A stretch of 64,000 nt of DNA from Alnus glutinosa (taxonomy: Eukaryota > Streptophyta > Magnoliopsida > Fagales > Betulaceae), in contig NC_084893.1 of NCBI RefSeq assembly GCF_958979055.1, positions 5,769,071-5,833,070 of the forward strand, written 5' to 3'. The position numbers and the translations under genes were made by a program. Position 1 is the stretch's first letter; every line of letters starts with the position of its first letter. Of this stretch, positions 12,428-25,189 are shown piece after piece. Below the pieces are notes generated by a model that saw nothing but the letters and a program-made list of their open reading frames with translations, did not search any database and had not been told where the DNA came from.

Positions 12428-13375
12428 TGATGTAGGACAAGATTTCCATCTTGTTCCCGAGAGGCTCTTATTACCGAGAGGGTCTGACTTGACATCGGGA
12501 TTATTGCCAAACAGGCTTATTCAAGAACAATCTTACTGTTGGACAAAGAGCTATGCCGAAGGATTAGTAGCAAGCCGAGATGAAGTGGTTTTATGGTCGG
12601 TACCGAGCCTTAGGTTCCGACGTGTAAACTACCTTAAATGGGACATGCTATATCGGCGGTACCAAGCGAACATGAGGACAGCTAGCTACTATCCGGCACT
12701 GGAAGTACAATAGGAAAGGGCCATTAGCCGAGTCGATGCAGAGTGGGAAGCTAAGGCAGGACAACGACCTGAGGCCGAGATGACTAAAGTATCCCGAGGC
12801 CAAGGCGATGAAATTATCCTGAGGATGAGACAGCTAGAATATCCCGAAATCGAGACAGCCCAAGTATCCCGACTAATATAATTAAAAGATTGCCTAATAA
12901 TAAAGATTGTCACATTGACGTAGCTAGGAGATCTTCTGAGTTGTCAACTGCTATCAAGGAAAAGACCAAAAAGGAATGAAGAGATTACTGACAAATCTCC
13001 TGTTTCCTCTTTTAGATGAATCCCATATTTATATTTACGTTGTCGTCAAGTAATATTATAGTTATTATATTTTCCCTAATATGTTAATCCTTTGGCACCA
13101 AGTATTTCCCATTAATTTGGACATATCTTTTGGCACCAAGTATTTTCATAATATGCTTATTTGTGTTTATTTCCAGTCTTAGAAGATTTTATTTCCTTTT
13201 GGAACCATTAGGGTTTTACTATGAATATGAAATGTTTGTATTGGAATAGACAGTTTTAAATCTTTTGATTATCAATAAGAATACAGATTTCTTCTTCAAC
13301 GTGTGTGTTGAACTTTTGTGCTTTGAGAACACAGCTTCTCAATTCTCAATCACGTCTATCGCTTTCGCTACGTCA
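12428..13375 (+). repeat. 3' LTR
   Basis: 948-bp copy of the 5' LTR. By eye about a dozen substitutions separate the two in the first 240 bases, so the insertion is not recent. Confidence 0.85.
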
Positions 13376-13380
13376 AAAAA

Positions 13381-14555
13381 CCACATCATTTTAGAGAGAC
13401 CCAATGAAAACTTTTAGCATTACTCTGAAAAAGCTGTCTCAAATATTCGGCTCGGAAATAAAGAAATTCTTGATGGGTCAATGTAATCCAATTCAATCTT
13501 TTGGCGTTTATGTTTTAATTTTGAGTTCTTCAAAGTTGAAGAACTCAGCTGAAATTAGCAAAAATTGCTTTATGAGGTTCAATTGGGAACCATTTTAGTT
13601 TCCCCCTTCTAATATATATATATATATATTGTTAAATCTTAACAGACGAAGTAAAAATGACAAAAATATCATTCATAAATTTTTAAAAAAAAATGGTTAA
13701 AAAAAAAAAAAGGACCCATGCGGCACACGTGGCTATGGGTCACCAAATTCACATTTTTTTCTATTTTTTTTTTTAATATTAAGGATATAGTTATATTTTT
13801 ATAAATTTTATTGGAATATTATGAACATTTTACGGGTTAGTCATCTAAATTAACAAAAAATAAAAAAATAAAGGTAGGGAGTAATTGAAAGGAGCCGGTA
13901 GAATAGCTCTCTATATTGCAACTTTTTTAAGTTTGAGAGGACATTGCAAAAAGGATAATAATCCGGGGGAGTCAATGTAGTTTTTTGCAAAAATAAATCT
14001 AATTTGAGAATTGGCATTAAATTTACTTTCATTTATTAGAGACTTTCAATAGGTCAGTGAATGACTTATCCAAATTCAAATTGAAATGTGACAAATTTCA
14101 GATAAAATAGATTGGCCATGAATATTGTGGAAAGATCTATGCTCCTGTTTATTATTTGGAAAATCTTTAGACGACGACATTTTGCGCCTTGATAAGTCTC
14201 CTAATTTCACATTAGCTTTCGCTCCTTCATGATGCGTCACTAGTTTAGTTATTGAGGCGATTCCATATTGTTCAAGTGAAAGGATTGACTTCCTACGCTT
14301 TTTAATTTTTATTTATTTATTTTTAAATTTTTATTATTATTTTTGTAAGCAATACATGGGAAAAGGGTAGGGGAGACTTGCGATGCTTCTTTGAAAAACG
14401 CGTAAGTGATTACTAGATGTCTTTGTTGAGGCCGCCTTGGCTGTTTCAATGCTGGTTACGTCGCCTTGATAAGTATCCAAAATTTTCATTTCTATTTAAA
14501 TCGCCTTAATACTTCAAGAATGCAACCGTTTTGGACAATACATTTGAGAAATTGA
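13381..14555. other. intergenic AT-rich DNA, no gene recognised
   Basis: Contains a (TA)n tract near 13612, a run of A near 13685-13711, and a hairpin-like stretch acccat...atgggt around 13715-13741. The phrase gttaaatcttaac at 13630 recurs at about 38252, suggesting a shared small repeat family. No coding region supported. Confidence 0.3.
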
Positions 14556-15806
14556 CGGAGTGTTTGAAATTGCGATTATATAGATAAAAAGTGCGATTTT
14601 AAATTGAATTGCAGAAAATAGATTGTTTGGAATTGCATTTTTAAAAAATTGCGATTCGAAATCGTAGGATTTTTTTTTTTTTTTTTTTGAACAGGTAACA
14701 CGTGATACCATAAATTTCTAAAAAGCCTGAGGACAAGTACAATGGATAGAGGCTCAAAGATACCCTACACACTAAGCCAGAATAAAAAAATTATGACTTG
14801 GGTGCTGCCTACAAACAAACAAATATTATATGAAATAAACATTTGAGCCACTCTTTGACAATAAAGTATCCTTGACAAATAAAAGATAACAGATCTAGCT
14901 AACAAGCCATAATAGTCCAATAATATCTGCACATTTAATAGACAGACTTTCAAAAACATCACTAAAAAACGGAGAAAAACATAACCATAACACCCAAATC
15001 AGTGCCGACGCCAAAGGAAGCACTACCATCATTGGGGACGGTGTGTGTAGAACACACGCCATCCCCAGATAGTCCTCTACAACAGGCAGCCACTATAGAC
15101 CTATGGAAACCACTGTTCACAACCTTGGAGATGGAATGTGACTCTCACGTGCGGCCCAAGGAAAGAAGATCCCTGGCGCGAGCTGGCCACGCGCCGAGCA
15201 TTGGAGTCCGACGTGGCCATGGTTGACGGCGACAGGATCGGAGGAAGATGGGGGACCCTACTGAGGGGCGTGTGTCTTGCAGGATCCATTGGAAGAATAT
15301 AGATCTGGCTTTAAAAAATGTTGACAAAGAAGGCTCATCCACGCTTTTTGCAGGTGACATGGGCGGAGAAGCCGCTTCCCTACGGTGACACTGACGGGGA
15401 ACGTTTGAAGAAGAAACAAACAAGAGAAAAAAAAAAAAAACATAGCACCATAGCCCTAAAAGGACTAGGAAAAAAAAAAAAAAAAAAACTCTACAGGATC
15501 TAAACCAGGGATGAGACAAAACATCTCCAAAGCCCCGGAAGACTTGGAGGGAGAGACCTCCAGCCTCCCTCCTCTTAAGCAAAAAAAAATTTTGCACGCT
15601 CTCTCTAGATTTTTTAGAAAATATTTTTTTTTTCAAATCGCAGATAAGGAAGTGATTTTTTTAAAACGTACAATTTTAAAGGATAAACTACGATTTTGCA
15701 AAATGCTTAACTCTATTTTAAAAAATCACGTTTTCAAATGTACATTTTAAAATCGTTATTTTTTAAATTACAATTTTCGAAATCATAAACCTAAACGATA
15801 CCTCAC
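14556..15806. repeat. fold-back element split by a retroposon-like insert
   Basis: 14556-14668 and about 15636-15806 are partly inverted copies rich in words such as gcgatt, aaatcg and cgatttt. They look like the two ends of one MITE separated by about 970 bp. The insert begins with a run of about 19 T (14671-14689), as the A-tail of a minus-strand retroposon would. A weak duplication (aaatcg-ag) flanks it. A related sequence lies at about 61635-61745. Confidence 0.4.
14671..15635 (-). mobile_element. probable minus-strand LINE-like retroposon fragment
   Basis: Read on the minus strand it ends in poly(A). The sequence is less AT-rich than its surroundings between 15000 and 15300 and contains several A runs. 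No reverse transcriptase or RNase H domain is recognised, so it may be only 3' non-coding sequence. Identity is inferred from the tail alone. Confidence 0.3.
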
Positions 15807-16244
15807 TAATTTCTTTTTTATATTTAGGAAAAAAGAAAGAGATTCTGATCATTAACATAACAAGGATAATCTTAATTATCTAATCAAATCAATCTCATTA
15901 TGAGATTGTGAAACAAACAGTATGTGGTGAGAAGTAAACGCCGTCGCTTTAGATCCAACTGAAAATCTACAAGTCAAAATGATGTGTTTGGTTCAAAGTA
16001 TAACCTTTCCCCCCCGCCCCGAAAAATATGAAACATTCTAATATTTGGTTTGATACAACCTAGTCCAAGGTAAGCCAGCCCACTTGGGCTAATAACACGG
16101 GCAGGCCAGATCAGCCCATGTAAGCAAGTCCAAGTCCACTAGTCTCAACAAAAATACACCCGCAGCCGTAAGAAATCATAGCTCCGCCACGTAGATACCC
16201 AACGCCTCCATATTCTCCGCGAGAGGAAAATCTCTCTTAGCTTA

Positions 16245-16700
16245 GGCTATTCCTAATAACCTCACCAAATTTTACTCACCAAAATAGTTAAAAATTATTT
16301 TTTTCTATTCTGGAGAGCCACTTTATTAAAATTCCTTCAACAGCCTCACCATTTTAACTAGTCAATATTCACTATTCCATTTAAATAATAATTTTTCAGA
16401 TTTTTTTTTTTATTATTTCTCTATTTAATATTTTTACAAAGAATCATTCATATCCATGAAATAAGGACGTTATCGTGTGAGAGAAATGAGAGATGAGAGA
16501 AGAAAATGAGAGAAAAAAGGAAAAAAGTGTGCTGATCATGTGAGAGAGAAAGGTGAAACAAAATTTGGTGAGTGAATATTACTCATCGAAATTGGTGAGT
16601 AATTTTACTCATTAAAACTTTTTGGTTAAAATTAAGAGTATTCCTAGTAGCCTCATCAAAATAATTTTTTAACTATTTTAGTGAGCCAATTTGCTGAAAA
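16245..16700. repeat. MITE-like repeat with a partial second copy
   Basis: The phrase attcctaataacctcacc at 16246 recurs as attcctagtagcctcatc at about 16641, each followed by a similar 40-base stretch including aactattttagtgagcc-like words. The interior holds inverted copies (ttggtgagtaattttactc). Looks like one fold-back element plus the start of a second copy. Confidence 0.4.
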
Positions 16701-17163
16701 TACTAAAAAATCACTCCCAACGACCACCCGTGACCTGTTGCGGTGACTGCTCGGCCACCTTTCCCATACACTTACTCTTTTTTTCTTTTCTTTTTTTTTT
16801 TTTTAAAAAAAAAGGTAATAAATTAGGTTATCCCCCTCTAAAAATTGAACACATGTTTTGTAAAAATATTTTTATAAGAAAGTGTAGAAAAAAATTTGTA
16901 AAAAGTAAATTGTGTTCTAAAAATAAAAGTGTTTTTGTTTTGTAAAATAGAATAGAAGAAACGAGGCCCGTAGAGTGACGGAGTAAAGCGACGCATTGAG
17001 CACAAGTAAAACGCTGCGTTTGGTTTCACTATCATTTACGCTAACCACTCGCAGCGCTGTGCACCAAACTTTTAGATATTTTTTGGATGAATAAACTTAG
17101 AACTTACTTTGTTACTGACCGACCGTCTCTCTGGCTCTGTAGAGTGAGGGAGTTACAGAGAAA

Positions 17164-20100
17164 ATGACTCAAATGAGGCCTCAGATCGTGCTGTTCGGAG
17201 ATTCGATAACGGAGCATTCGTTCAGATCAGGAGGATGGGGAGCTGCTCTTGCTGACACTTATTCTCGCAAGGTTCTACATTTACTCGTTGTTTTTGCCTT
17301 CTTCCTTTATTTTATTTTATTTTTTAAGAAAGATGAACAGTGCATGTACCAAAAGTGTGATCTTGTTCTGGTTTTTGTAATATGCTAAGGCTGATATAGT
17401 GAATCGTGGGTATGGTGGGTACAATACCAGATGGACTTTGTTCTTGCTGCATCAACTTTTCCCTCTCGTAAGCTTTTCTTTTCTTTTTCTCTTGTTTTGG
17501 TCATTGTTGGTTCTCTAGCTTCAGATTGTGTTTTGTGCTTTAGAGTTACAATTACTGCTTTGGAATTTCAAATTTTTATTGGAATATATGGATTCATTCA
17601 TTCATTTGTGATGATCTGGAAATGGGTTTTTGTTTGTTCATTTGTTTGTGTTGGTTATAGTACAGGGAGATCAAGATGTAGTGAATTTAAGGAGCAGAGG
17701 TGGTGATGGCTTTGTGTGTGTTTGTCTGTGTGAGAGAATCCTCCCAGTAGAGTGAGGATTATGAGGTGCAGCTAGAGACTGGATCATAGGGTAACATCTG
17801 AGCAAAGGATGTTTTGTGCATGAAAGTAACAATTACTCCTTCTAAATTGGCATTTTGGCTCGGATTGTGTTTATTAGGAAATTCTCACTATTGATAAATT
17901 GGTTGAGAAAATTATTCCTAGTGATTTGGTGTATTATGTGAAAATATCATGAATAGTCCCTTGATCATCTTCTCATATGGCATGGAGAGTTGCAACTTTA
18001 TGTGTACTTTGGTGCTCATGGATTTAACTGAATAGCTGAGCATTTGAAGGGATGGAGTGATCTATTATGAAGATTAAGACCAACTTTGATTCTTTTCATT
18101 TTAGGTGTTTCTTTTGTTTGTTTGTTTGTTTTGGTCTGAGGTGCTGATTTCTTCTAAACTTATTCTGTACTTGGGGTAGCACTCCATTAGTGTCTTTTTT
18201 GTTGAATCTCTTTAAAAATAAAAAGGTTGTGAAACTGTAAGTTCAAGTAGGTTATTCATATGGCTTCCTCTGCAGGATTCTACAAAACCTCCTGTTGCCG
18301 CAACAATTTTCTTTGGGGCTAATGATGCAGCTCTTTTGGGGAGAACCAGTGAAAGACAACATGTTCCTGTTGAAGAGTACAAGGAGAATCTCAGAAGAAT
18401 TGTTCATCATTTGAAGGTTCAAGTGTTGTTCCTCTAATACTTATAACAAGCTGTTCAATATCTTGAATTCCAATTTTTGAACTTTTCTTCTGCTAGATGT
18501 TATACATGGTTCAACTTCTGAATTGTAATTTTTGTTTGACGTTTGTTTATGGTGTATCAAAGAGGCAAGAACTATGGTTAGGGAATGAAAATAAGTGAGA
18601 GAGGCTAAATTCAGGGGATGTTCCCGGGTGCATTGGACAGAGCCCCAGAACACTGATTTTAGATTCTTGGGCTATTTGTGTGCTTTTCATTGAAAGAATG
18701 GCTAGGGTTTTTGTAGTTTGGATTTTAGGGAGGAAGATCAGGTCTGGATTTGGGCTGGAATTGCATTGAAATTGCTAGAAAACTAAAGGTAAATGCAATA
18801 ATATGGAAAAATAGAACCCAAGCATCCGACCTTGGATTCCTTAACTACTTCCAGCCACTTTACAGCCATCAAGATTCAATCTTTGCAAACATGAGATCTA
18901 AATCCTAGATTCCCTTCTGATCCTTTTAGAACTTAGAAGGCCACAAGTTTTCAACAAATATGCCACCAATTAGCCTAGAAATGTTTTGTTGCTGCTATCC
19001 GACATCAGTTTGGTTTCTGAGCTCTTTGTCTTATTTGAGAGACTTTAGGAAGGGTAGGTGATGCATGGCGGCTTTCAATCAGACATGAATTAATAAAAAG
19101 GTCATATCTCAAGTTTCTGACATCAGATGGAGGCAAACTTAGTGGTGTTGGAAACCTGATTCAAAGGCCTACGAAGTCATGTTTCATGACTTTTTGCTAA
19201 TTCCAACGTTTACTGGGTCAAAACGGGTTGTAAAGAGATGACTGAAAATCTGGACAATGTTGTTCCTTTGCAGTTGCGTTCGAGCGAGTTTTTGTCAGTG
19301 TTACTCATTTGATAGCTTGTCCGAAGTCATGTTTGAACGAGCTATGAGGAAATTGAGAATTCTAGTGAGGATACAATGAAACCCTAGCCAAGTTTGAACG
19401 AGCCACTTACCCGTTCAAATGCGTGATGAAATTTCTAAATTTTCTTGAGTAATTCGTGATCCTGTTCGAATGAGTAGTATCCCTATTTGAACGAGTTGTG
19501 GCAAGTTTATGCAAATAGACTTTATTTCAGTGTTTTCTTAGGTTTAGGAGTCTAGGTAGTACAAATATATGTTATGGCCGTCTAGAGCCTTAATTTTTAA
19601 TTTTTATTTATTTTTAATGAATTTATGATGTGTTTTGATCTATCAATAGGAAATACTCAGTGATTGAGTTTTCTCTCATGTTTGTCTCAAATCCTTGATT
19701 GACTCTTGGTTTTGAGAAGAGTTGTGATTCTAGTCTTGTTTGTTTTTGCGAACCCGCTACGCCTTGCTGCATCAGTTGGTACCAGAGCCAAGTGCGCTGC
19801 ATCAGTAGGCCTACTGTATCCACCTATTAAAGATTTGAAACCATAATAACTTCTCTTATCATTTCAAATTCTCATGAACTTGTATTAAAGGATAGATTTT
19901 GGACCTAAAAATGCTGTGGCAACCAATCAAAAGCACTAGTACAATGCATATAGGTCACATTATACTTCACCTTGGTGTCCATTAGTGCATCTCACACTCC
20001 ATGCTTTTCCTGGTAAAAGGCAAGCGTCATGTAAGTGTTCAATTGTTAAACCCATTCCTCATTGTGTTTGGGGATTTGGTTGCAGGAATGCTCCCCCACC

Positions 20101-21794
20101 ATGCTAGTCGTGCTTATTACTCCACCCCCAGTTGATGAGGCTGGACGAAAAGAATATGCTCAGTATGTAACCTTCTCATGTGAAATTCAATAGACACATT
20201 TCTTTTGTTCCTTGTTTATTGGAGTTGGGCCTATGGGAAACACGAGGATGAAGGATTTGATCCCTGGTGGAGATGGGAATTGATCCTATGTCCCTGGTAC
20301 AACTATAAGAGATTAGCTGGCATCTTCAACACAAACCCACACACACATTGTTGAGTTGTTCCTACCTTACTACACCATTCTTGCAATTGCTATCTCTAAT
20401 AATGGCATTGTAATTGCTCCATCAATCTCCACCACCTCCTCTGTCATTATGCCACACACACTGCCGCTACTTCTACATCAGAGCTGCCATAACTGACTCC
20501 AGCACTGCTTTCGTCACCACCATGACTCCCACCAGCTCCATAATCATCATGGCATCTATCCAATTCTTTTTCCTCGGTCCATCTACACCTACACTTTCCT
20601 CCGTCACTAGTTCCAACCCTGCAACCACTTCGAACACACTACTGATTTTACTATGACAGTATGACACAACAACCACCCGATACCCACCATGCCAATGTTA
20701 TTGCCTTTATTATTCATTCTCCTGTGTGACCATGGTGCTGCCACCACCATTGACATGAGTATTAACAACTGCACATTCATGACCACTGCCCTACCAATCG
20801 GATTGCCATCTTCACTTCTTCTAAATCTATGATATTCAAAATCCTAGAAGAAATAGAAAAAATCTATGAGTAACTCAAATCCTGGGGTATTTTGGTCTTA
20901 ACACTTGGAAATCCTTGATACTTGAAGACTAGCTGCCTGGGAGAACATTAGAATACACAGATGATTTAATTATTATTTTTGAAAATAGTGTTTGTTTGTT
21001 ACTTCACTGTGTTGGAGGTAAGCTTGTAAATGGATTCATCAGATCCGTATATGGAGAGAAAGCTGCGGACCTGCCGGAAAGGACAAATGAAGTGACAGAA
21101 CTTTATGCCAAGCAGTGCATTGCGCTAGCTCAGGAAATGGGTCTCCGCTCAATTGATCTATGGTCAAAAATGCAGGAAACAGAGGGTTGGCAGAAGAAAT
21201 TCTTAAGGTTTGTTATAATTGAAGCCTTCAGAAGTTCCTTATTTGTTTTGCAGAAGAAAATTCATTTGAATTTCTCCATCTAGATTTGAACACCCATTGG
21301 AAACAGGGTCCAACCAGATTTTCCTTAGCAAGAAGTGTTAAATTATTGATTTATGACTATTTTAGACACTGGGTTCAACTTTCTTCCACGATTTTAATCT
21401 AGCACAAACAATCTTAAGAAAGAAGAAGGGGGGTGGGGGGGTTTAATGTTAACCTTGATTAATTAACCTTTTTGTGGATGTGTCATATCAAGGGATATCC
21501 AGATTTCACAGTAATGATGTGCTGTAATTTAAATATAGAAACCTCTAGGGAAATCTGTCGAAGAGTTCATCTGGGAGGAAGTAACAATAAAGAATATGTT
21601 CTGATTTTCTCTTTCCCTTTTATAGTGATGGGTTGCATCTGACACCAGAAGGCAATGCAATGGTATACCAAGAAGTCATAAGAGTGTTCAACGAAGCATG
21701 GCTTTCTGCTGGAGAAATGCCATATGATTTCCCTCACCACTCAGAAATTGATGGGAGGAACCCTGAGCAAGCATTCCAGCAACAATGCTTATGA
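17164..21794 (+). CDS. CPRD49: GDSL/SGNH-hydrolase esterase, CPRD49-like
   Basis: Predicted SGNH hydrolase (esterase/lipase), about 245 residues, close to the usual length of plant CPRD49-type enzymes. Exons 17164-17271, 17390-17467, 18276-18416, 20086-20162, 21043-21207 and 21626-21794 join in phase. Block I is IVLFGDSITEHSF (catalytic Ser in GDSI), block II is NRGYGGYNTRW (oxyanion Gly), block III is FFGANDA (oxyanion Asn) and block V is DGLHLTPEG (catalytic Asp and His). There is no obvious signal peptide, which is normal for this subgroup. The start ATG at 17164 gives MTQMRPQIVLFGDS. Intron 3 (18417-20085) carries a collapsed LTR element; intron 4 (20163-21042) contains low-complexity sequence. 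The physiological substrate is unknown. Confidence 0.93.
19059..19804 (+). mobile_element. collapsed LTR retrotransposon in GDSL intron 3
   Basis: A 716-bp LTR starts TGATGCA (19059) and ends TGCATCA (19774). It is followed at once by a primer binding site tggtaccagagcc (19777-19789), then by a second gctgcatca (19796-19804). The 5-bp duplication gtagg lies directly outside at 19054-19058 and 19805-19809. So only the 5' LTR, the primer site and the last 9 bases of the 3' LTR remain. The LTR contains several ttcgaacgag-like words. Confidence 0.8.
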
Positions 21795-22513
21795 TCTCAC
21801 TGTCTGTGACACCTTTATATTTGTTTCCATTTTACAATTGGGTCAAAGTTGGCTTTCTTGCTTAACCCAAAAATAAAAATAAATAAATGAAAAACAAAAA
21901 GTAAAAGATAGTGTGTTTCCTGATTTTTCCCTAGATGAATAAGATCATTGCTCTGTTTGTTGATTGCACCATCGGGCAGTTTTTGGCGTTTTTGCCACTG
22001 GATTGATCATGGCGTATACTGTGAATAAGAGATTTCTTGATCTTCTGTTAAATGGTCAATATTAGTGTATACCTTGTTTATCTAGTTTCTTTGGAAATTG
22101 AAACTCATGTCTTTCTGTGTGTTGATGTGGCGGAATATTTCTTTTTCTTTTGAAGCTTTTGTATGTGTAGAAAATTTGGCCATTAGTAAATTGGCACTTA
22201 AAATGTGTCCTTTTGAAACACTTGGGGTTTGAGTTTCAGGCATGTCTGCAAGCCACACAACTTTCTGTCTCCTCTTATAGTTTCCTTCAATGTCGGACAG
22301 TTTTAAGAGTTTTTCTGATTGTAATTAAGAACGGTTGCTGCATAATTAAGGGTAATAAAATGCATAGGCGTTATGATAACCTCTTTTAGTAAATAGTGGT
22401 CGTTTAATTAAATGATGTCCATCATGTTTCTTTCTTGTTTCACTTTCCACCACCACAATTAGCATTAAATTTATTCTTCATGAATATTTAAATTTGACAT
22501 CATGTTTCAGAGA

Positions 22514-22562
<49 letters not shown>

Positions 22563-23723
22563 TCTTGATCTTTGAGTTAGAAGCACCACAAGTTGGAGAT
22601 ATATCGATTTTACCAGTAGATTTTTATTTGTACAATAGTATTCCAAAATTCCAAAACCAAACTCTCTTCTATAGCGAATTTTGTGGACGAGGATCCTTTA
22701 CAAATATTTATTCAGATTTGAGAGAATTCGGCAAGTGATTATGAGAGGCTATTTATTGGATCTATCTAACCGAATAAGTGGTTAGATAGTCTAATTTTTA
22801 TTTGGTCAGGTGGGTTCCATAAGTGATCTCTCACAATCACCGGCCTAAATTTGAGAGAATTCGAACAAATAATTGTAGAGGATTTTAATCCAAAATTTGT
22901 TTGGTCAAAACCAAAGTAATTAAATGAAACAGAACGACTTTGTTGACACAGTTAATTTACATAATTTCCATTGATCCAATTTCTCAAACAACCACCTTTT
23001 CAAATGTATCCGGGTTTGAAATCCGGGGCAAATGGCACATTAATCTGTCTCCTTTGTATCAAATAAAAGCAAGATCAACATGCTCATAAATATGTTCTAA
23101 CTATCGGGTTTTGGTTTGTGTCATGTGCCGATGCACACAAGACAAAGGCTAAAGGTGCTATGTATTTTCAATTTCTGAAGTGGCACTTCCAGCTTGCATC
23201 ATGACGTAAACATTAATGGCATCTACTTGTTGGAGAAAATTTCCTTTCACTTGGAATTACTTTGTGGAATACATTTTTCCTTCCATTTTGCATCAAAGCC
23301 TCGAACAAAATTGTCCAATCAATGTAGCAAACACGTACCATGTTGGAGTATCTCCAACAGGCACATGACTTGATTCTATTCTCAGATGTCTAAAACTATA
23401 ACCTTCCTCAACCATAAAACAAAAATTACGTAACGGCTTGATCATACTTAAATACTGTATTTAATCTTAAATTCTTCATTGCAGTTGCCAAAGTACCCCA
23501 TCAAAGGCCAAGAAAATGCCAAATTAAGTTGTAATAAAGCAAAGCTTTGGTCACAAGTGTCAAAGCAATGCTAAGCAACCATGAACCATGGCCATCGGAT
23601 TATTTAGTATTAATGGTAGTGATCAACCTTAACAATTAATGCCTTCTCAAGTTCTCCTATTAAGGAACCAAAAAAGGTAATAGCTTCAAAACACTAAGCC
23701 ATTCCCCTCACCTAGCTTCTCTC
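21795..23723. other. intergenic between GDSL and MYB genes
   Basis: Contains the GDSL 3' flank, a (GA)n microsatellite at 22508-22560, and the MYB upstream region. No gene recognised. Confidence 0.4.
22508..22560. repeat. (GA)n microsatellite
   Basis: About 26 GA units with two single-base interruptions. Confidence 0.95.
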
Positions 23724-25189
23724 ATGGAGCTTGACACAAAGCTCACAGAAAATTTTGCCTTACAACCAATGCTTCTGTCTGATAATTACTTGGTGAAGCC
23801 CTACATTAAAGATGAATTTTCCTTTGAACCTCCTTCATCAAAGGGTTTCTTGCAAGATTTTCACCATCCTGATGATCAGTTTCAGACTAATGGGTCCTCA
23901 TCAAATCCCATTTTTGGGGTCCAAACTCAGTGCTATGATTCATTCAACAATTTCACATATGGGTGCTCAACTGATTTTCATATTCCCGAGTGTAAGCCAT
24001 TTGCGGATAACTGTGGGAATGGCCATGTCATGGACAATTTCCAAAGTGGAGGATACCTGAATCTCTCTCAAAGAAATCCCATTGATATCGTCGAGTCGGA
24101 CCGGATTGACATGGCCTACACTGCTTACCAAGACATAAAACCTATCAGTTTTGTCTTACCAGATGAACTCTCATCTATAACAGCAGAAAATATGTACTAT
24201 AAAAGAGTTGGCATGAATAAGAATAGGGCATTGCCAACAACTATAAGGACATATAAAGGTCGTAAAAAGTGTAATGTGGTTAAGGGACAATGGACGATTG
24301 AAGAAGACAGGTACAAAAAAGGTTTAAATATTTGTCTGTCTTTCTCCATGTTTGGTTTTTTGTTTTTTTTTTAATCATGTATTGATGTATGCAAGAACAG
24401 GCTCTTGATTCAACTGGTTCAGCAGTATGGAGTGAGAAAATGGTCCCATATTGCTCAAATGTTGCCTGGGAGGATAGGAAAGCAGTGTAGAGAAAGATGG
24501 CATAACCATCTAAGGCCTGATATCAAGGTTTTAACAATTTCTTCTTCATTCTATATGTATTGGATCTTTATCCTATATATATTTCTTCTTTTCCATATTC
24601 TTTCATTCGTTTACAGAAGGATACGTGGAGTGAAGAGGAGGATAAGGTGCTTATTGAGGTGCATATAGAGATAGGAAACAAATGGGCAGAGATTGCAAAG
24701 AGGTTGCCTGGAAGAACCGAAAACTCAATCAAGAACCACTGGAACGCAACCAAAAGAAGGCAATACTCGAAGCGAAAATGCCGTTCAAAATACCCGAGAG
24801 GATCCCTTCTACAAGAGTATATCAAGAGCTTGAACTTGGACACAAACACGGCACAAAATCGGAGAAAAAGTTCCGCGAAACTGGCGCCACCGACTGATGA
24901 TCACGAGCCGCACGCCGAGGAGGGTACAGATTATGATTTCAATGAGGTCCCGGATTTTATTTTCGATGGAAACATGTTTCAGGAGAGCTGTAGCATTGAT
25001 TCTATTCTTGATGACATGCCTGGTGCTCCTATTGCTGATCATGATGAGAAAATGCCTTTTGGTGATCCTGTGGTTGATGATGAGAATCATTTTGAGATGG
25101 ATATGACTCCAGTTGTTGTAGAGTGGGAAGTGAAGAAGGAGCTGGATTTGGTGGAGATGATCTCTCAGGTCAAATGTTTAAGCGCTTAG
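23724..25189 (+). CDS. R2R3-MYB transcription factor, MYB98/MYB118 clade
   Basis: Nuclear DNA-binding regulator of 428 residues from exons 23724-24310, 24401-24527 and 24617-25189, all in phase. The N-terminal half is acidic and has no known domain. The R2 repeat runs from KGQWTIEEDR through CRERWHNHLRPDIK. R3 follows as DTWSEEEDKVLIEVHIEIGN through NSIKNHWNATKRRQ, then the conserved SKRKCRSKYPRGSLLQEYI segment. The KWSHIAQMLPGRIGKQ block and a Trp at the first R3 helix are typical of the MYB98/MYB64/MYB119/MYB115/MYB118 group, whose Arabidopsis members act in synergid or endosperm/seed programmes. The acidic C-terminus may be an activation domain. Which member it is orthologous to cannot be decided here. 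Confidence 0.93.

Larger units (their letters stand above)
10117..13375 (+). mobile_element. complete non-autonomous LTR retrotransposon (LARD/TRIM-like)
   Basis: Two long direct repeats, 10117-11089 and 12428-13375, both start TGATGTAGGACAAGAT and end near-identically in CTAYGTCA, giving imperfect inverted termini. A primer binding site (tggtatcaaagcc, resembling the complement of initiator tRNA-Met) follows the 5' LTR at 11092-11104. A G-rich polypurine-like tract (agtgggggtg) precedes the 3' LTR. The flanking 5 bp is aaaaa on both sides (10112-10116, 13376-13380). The internal region is only about 1.34 kb and shows no reverse transcriptase, integrase or RNase H, so the element must have depended on another for movement. 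Confidence 0.85.

Noticed and set aside
15145..15636. 163-residue minus-strand open frame
   Set aside because: Spans several poly(A)/poly(T) runs giving Phe and Lys tracts; no recognisable domain.
20414..20656. Ser/Thr/Pro-rich open frame in GDSL intron 4
   Set aside because: Lies within an intron whose flanking exons join in phase; low-complexity composition.
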